From: an uncultured Bacteroidales bacterium | GTDB lineage: Bacteria; Bacteroidota; Bacteroidia; Bacteroidales; Paludibacteraceae | Direction: 5' to 3' | Length of the DNA: 48,284 bases | Assembly: GCA_900319995.1 (NCBI GenBank) | Contig: ONQO01000005.1 | Location: forward strand, 1 to 48,284 | Shown: piece by piece, positions 26,601-32,815 of the stretch | How the letters are laid out: every line of letters begins with the position of its first letter | Position numbering within the stretch: position 1 is the first letter of the stretch | Notes under the pieces: generated by a model | Told to the model about the DNA's origin: nothing | Databases searched by the model: none | Seen by the model: only the letters and a program-made list of their open reading frames with translations | Made by a program: the position numbers and the translations under genes

Positions 26601-27722
26601 CCGGCATATGACAAAGAGCATAACGGAGTGTATATCATTAACGGTGGTTCTGATCCTGTGCGTCAGGAGCTTGGCAGCAGTTTCGACCTCATCTACTATG
26701 ATGGTAAAGAGCGTGCCGACCACGGTCATAGCGATGCTTGCTGGAAATTCGTGGAGGATGATGCATCCGCTGAGCACATCATGAAACCGGGACGTGCCTA
26801 TATGATATATCTCACTTCTGATGCCGATGTCATTCGCTTCGAACGTAAAGCAGGTACAGATTTGCAAACAACCACATTGGCGGTATCAACTCATAGCGGT
26901 AATGGAAACGATAAGGATGCTAACTGGAACGGTATAGCCAACCCGGCAACCTATCATGCGTTTATCAATGCTAATGCTGCTTCCTATCAAGAGACGGAGA
27001 ATGCAGGACAGATTTACGACGCAGAGAACAAAAGATATAAAGTTGTTAATCTAAGTTCTCAAAAATTGGTAGTAGGTCAGCCGGTATTCATTCAAGCAAA
27101 AGAAGACAAGGATGATGTGAAGGCCTTTGCCGATGCATTCCATGCTGCTCCACGCCGTACGAAAGCAACGACAACTCCGTTGACACGTTGTGAAATTTTG
27201 TTTGCAGCAAGCGGAACGGAAGAAACTGACTGTATCATCGTCCGTGCTGACGAAGACAAGGAAGTCAATGAGTACACTGTTGGTCAAGACCTTGTTAAGA
27301 TGGGTGTCAGCAACCTCGTTCCACAGATGTGGATTGAGCGCTATGATGCGAAACTCTGTATCAACACGCTTGCACCGGTTAATGACGCAGCAGTATATCC
27401 GCTCGGAATCTTTGCTCCGCAGGCAGGTGAATATACCATTTCCGTAAATGAACAAACGGCAAATGATTTCATGCTGTATTTGACGATAGATGGTCGTTCC
27501 GTATGGAATCTCACCTATGCGCCTTATACCGCAACTCTGGAGCAAGGAACTACCAATCGCTATGGCCTCAAGCTTGTACGTAACAGCAATGCTCCGGCAG
27601 TAACTACCGGCATACAGGACGCCCAGGCTGATGCCGCTGCACAGAAGATTGTTCTCGACGGACAGGTATATATCCTCCGCGGCAATAATGTGTATAGTGT
27701 GGATGGTCGAATAGTTAAATAA
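17607..27722 (+). CDS. Giant secreted beta-helix / InlB-repeat surface protein
   Basis: The 3,371-residue protein has an extended N-terminus and one hydrophobic export segment (about residues 72-90, VWKYAAVLLCLLTIGIGNAWA). An Ala/Gly/Ser/Thr-rich part follows. Next is a long right-handed beta-helix-like region (about 450-1350) with many TTTAYGVY turns, and a second beta-rich region with an SLEEAL motif (about 1385-1900). Thirteen InlB/Listeria-Bacteroides-type repeats run from about 1951 to 2912 (patterns such as WVDGNGATLKT, YGQTPSY, YTYTFSGWSPA, YTAQF). The last 450 residues end in GQVYILRGNNVYSVDGR, a short tail shared with two later proteins and probably a T9SS export signal. It is predicted to be a cell-surface adhesin. 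Ligand unknown. Alternative start at 17769. Confidence 0.85.
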   Translation: MIQKDMETKILQSMKKLISRGSGENLNLFRYAAELGSGRGVVTVTLATATDEHPMSIRSASDGSRWNTRVWKYAAVLLCLLTIGIGNAWANSHSTHYGKAVLNNATGNGTVYLSTASGSNSGQTGTTGTAGAAGSTSYITWNCGGSSGSDSKTYYARGTGNDGYYFAGWATSSTATSYTASTTGWSPTKASSTSSGSPTTSTIYGFFKPVTVTAAPSNVNINATDPSATYNDAAGTVVSFTTANSNKIGDFTTAESGDARWVISAWTRASASSATFNYKFVGNGSYGTTNRTFTKTVTLTSKGDANSTKTCTLTAKYPNPKVVACDAEATDLTIYPTFKAADATQAAVEKTAVFDVVYADNGNNFSAAFSGATGGGTWTVTDITVDQANQKATVTYTFNGNKAVGTHTAVLTLTANNCQGWDDTSAAGGASATVTLTAENTQEATNDASVTTTANVTTEYATFAAALAAANATSGATLTLLRNVDLGTITATNNINKAMTIDLNGKELRAAVNATSVGILNVNAAVAVTIKDSKTGGKIINEIARNAEIRTITVTKGTLTLESGTITVHNTGQYASAANADLGVTAYASCQCRTIHQAAGTTVNITGGRVEAYGTRSVYGILQASSAATNNAGTTVLNVSGGEIYAEGPYSIMGIYAYGKVNFSGGTINAHVNTNMIDARYAADNANNLYNGYGYGIYANVSSNATASSCYYATVEMTGGTINVTNDRSYSVDRRNYGILFNAGSTVVASGKTGADGTLTQKASATGSIDGGEINVTSGTQYSFGVYVLGDYNSYNNTHHTVQIKNCKITSKAYVYAYGVAAWSGFNGTNNGCYAGDVELTNCDVYAESLNTSTAAAVWVTATGGTLFKDDSNATKSRCYGEYAVAGKAVINSGKYEAKTKTTSAYAVGTSSRYKTTYDSETTVATNRKPGGNAEAYPTLIIHGGIFKATSTTTTARGVSNGGYCTIDGGTFEAFATTTTAHGLYCLTGKITASGVTITASATGTAYGALADVGIPTGNTAQTGFAYAGEIELNNCDITATTRTSTEARGVFANATNKMHTWATFHSDSASGKWAAATTAEYYRQVFPCTIEGRDSVGIAIAGKATINGCDIKVTAGTTTAYGVYSTATSVPASADSVASPVVDIKNTKFTVKTDASTGTTTAYGVYAGGPTTIDGCDFTVLPKTTTAYGVYAYDKKTTITNTKFDVKGTNTVYGLYANAAIGSTTGWDYHGEFELGEGNDMTVAATAGNTSHVLTLIAAKRNVASGRFAGDYANAASALITGGKYKATATGTTSYVLNLSAQQVQGSAVSQPSCIIEGGKFWAKADGGTTGICTTNGVAGSILFKGGVYNVNTTLSKHIPEGYEEVPLASDRPEYSEGYRYEVDEAGMHGIDVCQIGSTKYKSLEEALQVVTSGQVIYMIANYTMTTPGDYVLPANTTLLIPYKTGSGKGATTAIGNSAETTTSATTPSLFRKLTFGNGVNLICYGTIETSAQQKANGQYGANVGMPSGAYGQIQLDEGSHISMESGSRLNCWGYITGKGTINVKNNATVLEGFQLGDWCGGTNATTLTGSSNKGKAFPITHYFYQSIECPITYRPGAKALGSTHVNMSFVGTVGQDAVPLVGTSDAMFIMDNVNASEDTWVMKDYDETTDYCYWTINSGASVGNLIVDIPNAMSVNSADYILPICSNMAMVLNYGEGSIGQHAVFTPGSKLIINKEGTLVLNNVNVSVLDLTEYTGATIYRASYSPTWGTTNPRSTSVVDAEVFVHGKVDLRGNGGLYTSASGANIHSTNSDAGQVLYTTAAQGDKTTYYLKNAAKSATAVTVNAAKLRNEDNTYSSTGGTAAGDVWVYVNSKWTKKTKEGCFSVETTDKKHYFIQPSDIVEVNYPAQSNHTYTSVTGGRVFVWDEDCYWWEVETTPTPEGYYKATTPNHNGKYNYYYYDSSAACWKIKTITVTWNINGSNTNYSVGYGTKPEWLGATPTKSSSSSDYVWRWDGWTKGSDATVIANNDLPIVTENTTFTAHFYEKYYEYNVTFKNSDGTILDSRNWRAGTTPSYEGTPTKNPTVDYTYEFNTSNPWTPAITTVSGSATYTANYKSIPRKYTITFLNYDMSLLGTAEVVYNNTPSNATYLAAVAPKTEDPYKPDNSAFSFEFAGWRLQGASSNGFAQVKGDQTYVAQFNQTTKKYKISFVDDDGETVLHYLQLEYGQTPSYTWANPSKQDAEWTYSFTGWTPATFSEVQGPQTYVANYNKTKRKYDITWVDGNGATLKTDQVAYGSTPSYSGATPTKNPTDANSFVFNNTWSPAIVAVVGEATYTAQFDATERKYRVTWDAATNGGTCATEYSDFSYNAAIGTLPEASKEGHTFNGWFTSATSGTQITTATKVTTDVTYHAQFTINKYTFSIGVTPAGYGSVNVASIPNIPHGTAVTQSGNTFTVNGTTVTATPTTADAQYTYKFDHWNNVPATVTDNVTNIEAVFTRSTNTYTVKWKNGDVTLETDENVAYGVTPHFDGETPTKAADAQYTYTFSGWSPAISSVEDDVTYTAQFGSTVNKYDITWVDGNGATLKTEQVEYGQTPSYTGETPTKTATAQYTYTFNNTWLPAIVAVTGAATYTAQFGSTVNQYDLTVLANNDTYGTVTGGGKYDYNSVRTITATPKSGFKFVKWNDDNTNASREVTVTADVTYTATFDVDVATYTVKHWQQNITDNNYTEYESETLSGTIGETTNAVAKSYTGFTAQQPISQQTIALENTVVNIYYNRETHTIKWIVKLSGEIVDSKEETLRYGATPSFGPDPTREQDEQWVYSFSGWSPTIDVVTVDQTYEGSFNATARKYDVTWNNTDGTLIAKEENYYTYGAQPNFKGSTPTYSDETGQIYVFRGWKYERTGAEYAKDDILPELAGNETYTAVYDIQSILDVPGEETISVNTTVDVTTVHVVGKLNVVSGTLLTTGDLILEGSESASGEVIGEVTATNAYFDLSHAGGFKAKTWYAVAVPWQVSVPAYDKEHNGVYIINGGSDPVRQELGSSFDLIYYDGKERADHGHSDACWKFVEDDASAEHIMKPGRAYMIYLTSDADVIRFERKAGTDLQTTTLAVSTHSGNGNDKDANWNGIANPATYHAFINANAASYQETENAGQIYDAENKRYKVVNLSSQKLVVGQPVFIQAKEDKDDVKAFADAFHAAPRRTKATTTPLTRCEILFAASGTEETDCIIVRADEDKEVNEYTVGQDLVKMGVSNLVPQMWIERYDAKLCINTLAPVNDAAVYPLGIFAPQAGEYTISVNEQTANDFMLYLTIDGRSVWNLTYAPYTATLEQGTTNRYGLKLVRNSNAPAVTTGIQDAQADAAAQKIVLDGQVYILRGNNVYSVDGRIVK
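17756..17793. repeat. 11-nt array CGATGAGCATC near the start of the giant gene
   Basis: Units CGATGAGCATC (17756), CGATGAGCATC (17767), CGATCAGCATC (17778) and a partial CGATGG. The period is not a multiple of three. The ATG of the second unit (17769) is in frame with the giant protein and lies just before its signal segment. Confidence 0.8.
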
Positions 27723-27732
27723 ATCTAAAGCG

Positions 27733-27765
27733 TCTATACTGGCCAGTTTGTCTGGTCAGTATAGA
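27733..27765 (+). terminator. Strong stem-loop after the giant gene
   Basis: TCTATACTGGCCAG, loop TTTGT, CTGGTCAGTATAGA form a 14-bp stem with one G-T pair, 10 nt after the stop. No T-run follows, so it may be an mRNA-stabilising or processing hairpin, or a partial terminator between the giant gene and the small ORF. Confidence 0.6.
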
Positions 27766-27805
27766 GCACATAGTTTATCCAGTCTATCTAAAAAAATACA
27801 TCTAT

Positions 27806-27949
27806 ATGGAAAAGAAACAGTATATTATTCCTCTCGTGGAAACGGAGATTTGGAATATGAAGGATTTGATGAAAGCTTCTGGCACTTCTCCTGAATTGCC
27901 GCCGGGTATGGGCGAAGCTCCGCGTCGCAGATCAACAGAGGTATTCTAA
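27806..27949 (+). CDS. Small protein, 47 aa, unknown
   Basis: ATG 27806 opens a frame that starts MEKKQYIIPLVETEIWNM, continues through a KASGTSPELPPGMGEAP stretch and ends in RRRSTEVF. The codons look genuine and the gene lies only 14 nt before the next one. It is too short for most gene finders. The beginning (basic residues, then Y-I-I-P-x-V-E) recalls short uncharacterised Bacteroidales proteins that I have seen near surface-protein genes, but I cannot name a family. It has no signal peptide or membrane segment. The Gly/Pro-rich middle and basic end would fit a processed peptide or a small binding partner; both are guesses. Confidence 0.65.
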   Translation: MEKKQYIIPLVETEIWNMKDLMKASGTSPELPPGMGEAPRRRSTEVF

Positions 27950-27963
27950 ACTATACATAGACA

Positions 27964-29820
27964 ATGAAAAGATTATATAACGCAGCAGTATGCGCATGCG
28001 CCCTATTATTAATAGGAACGTGTGCGCCCGCGTACGCGGGACTTCCGGGGTCGTCGTGTACCGATGCTATCCCGATGGGTGATAACTATAGAGCAGAAGT
28101 GCAGAGCGGGCAGACAATATGGTATTCGGCATGGACGTTTGACCTGCCGATGACTGTGACCTTTGCACCGAAATTTGGCAAAAATGAACCCGCTCCCGAG
28201 GTAGAGATGGATTTTACGTGTCTTCCGGGATACTATAAGGATACCATCCTTTGTAGTATGTTTTGCAAAACAAGCGGTGGGAGCGGTGTATCTATTGATA
28301 TGCCGCACAAACCCAAATTGAGTACTAATACATTGGAAGATGGCACGTTCGTTTATTATCTCTCGCTGGGAAAGAAGTATCGTGACCTTATCCTTCAAAT
28401 GGGAATCAGTTACAATCTTGAGGTGTACGTGAAAGTAACCTATAAATGTGACGGAACCATCAGTCTGGCTCCGGATAATCTCTTTACCAATTGCGTGGAC
28501 AAAGCAAAGTTCATGCGTATCGGCGACTCCAAAAACGATACCGTGCATGTAAAGGCGAACGACAAGAAGCGCCATGTGATTATCCCGTATGTACAATGGC
28601 AAGAAGATACGATTATCTATAAATGGACGGGAACGGCACCTTGTACCATGACGGTAGCCAATACCTGTGAATTCGACCCGTTGAACAAACTGGACGATAA
28701 TATCATTCAAATGGAGGAGAATATCCAATCGGGCGATTCGGTAAAGACAGAAGCCACGGATATATACAAGTGGGTGCATAATCCGCTCTTCCCCAACGAA
28801 GCGGGTATGTATTTCGCCAAGTTCTATACGGAGGGAACCGGTACAATGAAGATTACCAAAGCCAAACAGGCTGTTCCTGATGGTAAGGCAACTTTGCTGA
28901 GATTCGGCAAGACATATGCTCTGGATGCGAATACAACTGCTATTTTTGCCATTCCCCGCTCTTGGAACGTAGATGTGAGATTCACGACACCTACATCCCA
29001 TATGTTCGGTATGGTTATATCGCCTACAACCAATTTTGAAGCGGACGCGCTGAAAACCTATTCATTTGACAGAGCGGCGGAGAGTGGGCATTGGCTTGGA
29101 ATACTTGGGAGCGAATTAGAAACATTTTGGACAAAAGTTCCGGCTAGCCGCCATTACCTGTATATCCGCTTTAGTTGTACGGAGGCTACTACCATTACAC
29201 CCGAAAGATGGAATGTGTCTGATTGTTATGCAAGTACAATTAAAAATGTGGTGGTTCCGGGTTCGGAAATTACCATTAAAAAACAGTCCGAGGTTTATCG
29301 TATGTCGTATCCTCAATGGAAAGGGGGCAACATGACCATCAAGTTTGCCTTGAATAACGACTGCTTTGTGTATCTGGCGGACACATGTGGTATGGCCAGA
29401 ACCAATGAAAATGCTCCCTACTGGTTGAAGTATAAAGCCAAAGTCAAAAGTAGCCAACCATTGGTCATTACGGCGGAGGAGATTGCTTCATGGGAGAATA
29501 GAGAGAGAATTAGAAGAGAAGGGTATTTCTATGCTATCTTCTATACAGAGGCTAATAGTACAAACCGTAAGTTGACTTTTACGACTGAAGCTCCTGAAGA
29601 AACGGATCCTGTTTATCCTGCTTCTACCGTTTCGGTAGTTTGTGACGGAACAAAAGTGGTGGTCAATGTGAGCGAAGAACAACACATTACAATAATGTCC
29701 GCAAGTGACGAAAAAGTGGCTGAGTGGGATGCCGTTCCGGATGATCCGCATGAGGTAAATTTGACGTCAGGAACCTATGTTTTGGAAGGTAAAAGTGACA
29801 AAATACAATTAATTTTGTAG
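27964..29820 (+). CDS. Secreted protein with WY-type modules (618 aa)
   Basis: The protein has a clear signal peptide (MKRLYNAAVCACALLLIGTC, cleavage expected after AYA at about residue 25). The mature part opens with CTDAIPMG and QTIWYSAW. This is a weaker version of the module repeated ten times in the 1,740-residue protein (C..AI.F.W..G......WY). Further related segments begin near residues 315 (LLRFGKTYALDANTTAIF) and 415 (CYASTIKNVVVPG). The end (…TIMSASDEKVAEWDAVP… and a strand ending QLIL) has the look of a T9SS-type beta-sandwich tail. No enzyme motif is visible. It shares an operon with the 47-residue protein. Role in the envelope is inferred. Confidence 0.75.
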   Translation: MKRLYNAAVCACALLLIGTCAPAYAGLPGSSCTDAIPMGDNYRAEVQSGQTIWYSAWTFDLPMTVTFAPKFGKNEPAPEVEMDFTCLPGYYKDTILCSMFCKTSGGSGVSIDMPHKPKLSTNTLEDGTFVYYLSLGKKYRDLILQMGISYNLEVYVKVTYKCDGTISLAPDNLFTNCVDKAKFMRIGDSKNDTVHVKANDKKRHVIIPYVQWQEDTIIYKWTGTAPCTMTVANTCEFDPLNKLDDNIIQMEENIQSGDSVKTEATDIYKWVHNPLFPNEAGMYFAKFYTEGTGTMKITKAKQAVPDGKATLLRFGKTYALDANTTAIFAIPRSWNVDVRFTTPTSHMFGMVISPTTNFEADALKTYSFDRAAESGHWLGILGSELETFWTKVPASRHYLYIRFSCTEATTITPERWNVSDCYASTIKNVVVPGSEITIKKQSEVYRMSYPQWKGGNMTIKFALNNDCFVYLADTCGMARTNENAPYWLKYKAKVKSSQPLVITAEEIASWENRERIRREGYFYAIFYTEANSTNRKLTFTTEAPEETDPVYPASTVSVVCDGTKVVVNVSEEQHITIMSASDEKVAEWDAVPDDPHEVNLTSGTYVLEGKSDKIQLIL

Positions 29821-29845
29821 AAAAATTGACAAAACGAACAAAAAA

Positions 29846-29877
29846 TTTGGTTAATTCAAAATTTTTTTGTACCTTTG
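29846..29877 (+). promoter_or_regulatory. Bacteroidota-type promoter for the downstream surface genes
   Basis: A -33 TTTG (29846-29849), a 20-nt spacer and a -7 TACCTTTG (29870-29877) fit the consensus. It would drive the genes from 29945 onward, which are closely spaced (6, 33 and 17 nt) up to 39444. Confidence 0.78.
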
Positions 29878-29944
29878 CGCCTTGATTTATCATGCATACC
29901 TGTACGATGTGTGTTTGGTACGCGCTAATATATATATATAAAAT

Positions 29945-31489
29945 ATGGTGAAAAGCGATGGGTTAAATAGAGTATTCCGTATGTGGGCGATGAGCCTTCT
30001 GTTGGCTATGTCTGTCGGAATCGCTTGTGCCCAGAAACCGGTAGGGACAACAGTGGACAGAGCAACGCAGATAACCGAGCAGGCGATGTACACCGTTCAG
30101 AGCGGAAGCAATTATATCAGTGTAGATCCCGAATATCTCCCCGCAACGGTAATTTATCTCCCCGGGGCGCCTTTTGGTCCTCTCCCCGTGGCAATGGTAA
30201 TGAGCGATACAATCCCAGCGCAGGTAATTTTCTCCTATTCGGAATGCAAGACGGGATGGGTATGGGAACTGGCTGAATCAGCGGATGCGAAGATAGTCGA
30301 AATCAAAGCGCATGAGAGTGCTTCGTTGGTGGTAATACCTACCATTAGTTCCGCTTGCACCGAAGAAATCAAGACGACCGCCGAGGATGTAGATGTTTGT
30401 TATGGTGAGTCGTTTGAGTGGAATGGTCAGACCTATTCAGCGAGCGGCACCTACACCCAGCACCTCAAGACTGTGCAGGGTTGTGACAGTACCGTGACAC
30501 GTAAGATAACCATCCTGCCTGAAGCGGTGAGTCATGAGAATAAGGTTATGGTTGCCGGTGGCAGTTATGAGTGGAACGGCAAGATTTACGATGCTGCCGG
30601 AGACTATGAGTATCATACGACGAACAGCCGCGGCTGCGACAGTACGGCATGGTTGCATCTGACGGTGAGTGACAAGCCTGTTTATGACCGTACGGATGTG
30701 GTGACCAAGTGTGCCGGAGAGACGTTAGATTGGTACGGACAAACCATCGTAGCCAAAGAGAACACCTCCTCCTATACCCACCTCATCGAAGGGGAGGATG
30801 CCGATACGTTAGTCACACTGGATCTGAAAGTCAGTCCTTCTTATCAGAAAGAAGAGAATATGACCTTCTGCCCGGGTGATTATATCATGTGGAACGACAT
30901 CCGTTGCAATGAGGCGAAGGACTATGTGGCGAATCTGAGGACGGTAGCCGGTTGTGACAGTATCATTACCCTGCATCTGACTATCGACCCGAACTGCCAA
31001 AGCACCTATGAAACGGTTTATTTCTGCGCTGGGCAGAATACCGAGCACGAAGAGTTGGAAGGCGGAGTTGTTAAACGCTATCGGGCTTACGTCTATGAGT
31101 CGCCTACAGAATGGGATTATAAGGAAGGTATGATTGTCAGCGGCGAGCAGAACCGCACCTTGGTCGATTTGCACCGCGTGGAGCAGAATCTGTACAACCA
31201 CTATGTGGGTGAACTGGTGCCGGTGAAAACGATTATTTGGACGTATTGTCCGGAGGGCGAGTCGGCATATCGTGAGATAGCAGCAGAGAGAGAACCGCAG
31301 TGGATTGATGCCGGTGTAGTGTCGCTCACGGTACGGTTTGTATGCGGACAGGTGTTTACCGGTGATTTTACAACGGATATAACAAATACAGAGGTTAATG
31401 CGACTCCTGCGAAGGAGATTGAAAACGGACAGGTGGTGATTATTCGCGGAGGAGTAAAATACAACCTGTTGGGTACTAAAATACAATAA
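29945..31489 (+). CDS. Secreted protein with GCDS repeats (514 aa)
   Basis: The signal segment is MWAMSLLLAMSVGIACA near residues 13-29. About four repeats of some 50 residues start near 150: a C-x-G-[ED]-x-[FLY]-x-W-[NY] pattern, then a Y-x-x-S-G-x-Y turn and GCDSxxxxxxT (GCDSTVTRKIT, GCDSTAWLHLT, GCDSIITLHLT). Such repeats are found in many Bacteroidota secreted proteins. The tail GQVVIIRGGVKYNLLGTK matches the ends of the giant and 428-residue proteins. It is the first gene after the promoter at 29846-29877 and is followed by the next after 6 nt. Function is unknown; a structural or adhesive role fits the context. Confidence 0.78.
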   Translation: MVKSDGLNRVFRMWAMSLLLAMSVGIACAQKPVGTTVDRATQITEQAMYTVQSGSNYISVDPEYLPATVIYLPGAPFGPLPVAMVMSDTIPAQVIFSYSECKTGWVWELAESADAKIVEIKAHESASLVVIPTISSACTEEIKTTAEDVDVCYGESFEWNGQTYSASGTYTQHLKTVQGCDSTVTRKITILPEAVSHENKVMVAGGSYEWNGKIYDAAGDYEYHTTNSRGCDSTAWLHLTVSDKPVYDRTDVVTKCAGETLDWYGQTIVAKENTSSYTHLIEGEDADTLVTLDLKVSPSYQKEENMTFCPGDYIMWNDIRCNEAKDYVANLRTVAGCDSIITLHLTIDPNCQSTYETVYFCAGQNTEHEELEGGVVKRYRAYVYESPTEWDYKEGMIVSGEQNRTLVDLHRVEQNLYNHYVGELVPVKTIIWTYCPEGESAYREIAAEREPQWIDAGVVSLTVRFVCGQVFTGDFTTDITNTEVNATPAKEIENGQVVIIRGGVKYNLLGTKIQ

Positions 31490-31495
31490 GTAATA

Positions 31496-32782
31496 ATGAA
31501 ACAAAAGAGACTGATTTTGGGATTGCTGGTGATGCTTTCAATGAATGCATTCGCTGCTTCGTCGGAACCGGCGGACACGGTAACTTGTGATTCACTGGCG
31601 CGTTTCTACAATGCACAGCCGTTCTTCTGTGAATGTGAGTTTAACTCACATCCGTTTGCTTTTCCGGTGGATACGGTGATTGCAGACACGACATGGTTTA
31701 CGGCTACTGCAGATGACTTGAAACGCGGTATCTCTGCCTACTGGTTTGCGGATTGCTCCGTGACAATGGAGGTATATGCGATGTGCGTCAGTCAAGAACC
31801 CACTTTCACCCTCACTATCGGACGTAACCAGATGCGCGAAATGGATGTTACCAAAATCAATAAGAAAATTGAAGAAATGGGTAACGCCGCTGCGTATCTG
31901 AAGAATTTGACTCCGCATATCCGTGTCTATCCGCATAATGGAGGTTCGGGACGTGTCTATTGCTATCCATACGACCAGGGACCCCATTCGGTATGCGACG
32001 ACCCGCTGGAGGTGCGTGCCGGTATGACCTATGTGTGCAACGAGGCGGAGAACAAATACAGACTGCCGTGGCAGAATATGCCGGCGAGTGGAAAAGCATT
32101 CATCGCATGGAAACAATTGAAAAACCAGCCGGCTGACTTCCTGCTGACACTCGACAGTTGCAACGGAGAAGAGATAGGTCGGACACGCTTGACCGATTCG
32201 CTCCATGTCTATCAGTTTGACTCGGCGCAGTTGGTGACGGCACGAAAAGAAAAACGGGAAATATGGCTTCACGTCAATCATGCCAAAGGCTTTACCGGGC
32301 GCGTGTACTATTATTATATAAACGCGAACAAGATAGTGGAAGGCGAGTTGGTGGAGGGTTCCACCTGTTTGGGTAAGAAACTGACGGTGAACGAGCGGAC
32401 TTATGTGAGAGACACATCGTTTGTGGATACCACCCGGATTGCGGTTGACTCATTGCTCACCACTCCGGTCCATTTTACCTTCACGGAGCCGAAAATGGAA
32501 TACGATACAGTCAGTGTCATGCCTGCCGACCTGAATAGAGGATACAGACATTCCTCCGGACATGTGCTGAATACATACGGAGACACGATTGTAGAGATTG
32601 TCAAACCCAATGTTTGTACACGACGCATACAGGTTACGGTTTTGGACCCCTCTGGAGTAGAAAGTGTCAGTGCAGGCAAAAACGGTGCATACAAGCAGTT
32701 GCAGAACGGACAGTTGTTTATCTTGATTGATGACCGCAAATATAATGTCTTAGGACAACAAATACAAAAACAAACCAAATAA
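31496..32782 (+). CDS. Secreted protein with short C-terminal tail (428 aa)
   Basis: The signal peptide is MKQKRLILGLLVMLSMNAFA, with cleavage expected near residue 21. The mature part has Cys-rich beta segments and VIADTTWFTATADDL near residue 60, which resembles the WY-type modules of its neighbours. It ends in GQLFILIDDRKYNVLGQQ, the same short tail as in the giant and 514-residue proteins. No enzymatic motif is visible. It lies 6 nt after one gene and 33 nt before the next, so it belongs to the same operon. Confidence 0.75.
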   Translation: MKQKRLILGLLVMLSMNAFAASSEPADTVTCDSLARFYNAQPFFCECEFNSHPFAFPVDTVIADTTWFTATADDLKRGISAYWFADCSVTMEVYAMCVSQEPTFTLTIGRNQMREMDVTKINKKIEEMGNAAAYLKNLTPHIRVYPHNGGSGRVYCYPYDQGPHSVCDDPLEVRAGMTYVCNEAENKYRLPWQNMPASGKAFIAWKQLKNQPADFLLTLDSCNGEEIGRTRLTDSLHVYQFDSAQLVTARKEKREIWLHVNHAKGFTGRVYYYYINANKIVEGELVEGSTCLGKKLTVNERTYVRDTSFVDTTRIAVDSLLTTPVHFTFTEPKMEYDTVSVMPADLNRGYRHSSGHVLNTYGDTIVEIVKPNVCTRRIQVTVLDPSGVESVSAGKNGAYKQLQNGQLFILIDDRKYNVLGQQIQKQTK

Positions 32783-32815
32783 TTAACTCTATTTATTAAC
32801 TAAAAAACCAATTAC

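Noticed and set aside
28009-29001. 330-residue open frame on the minus strand
   Set aside because: Antisense shadow of the 618-residue secreted protein gene.
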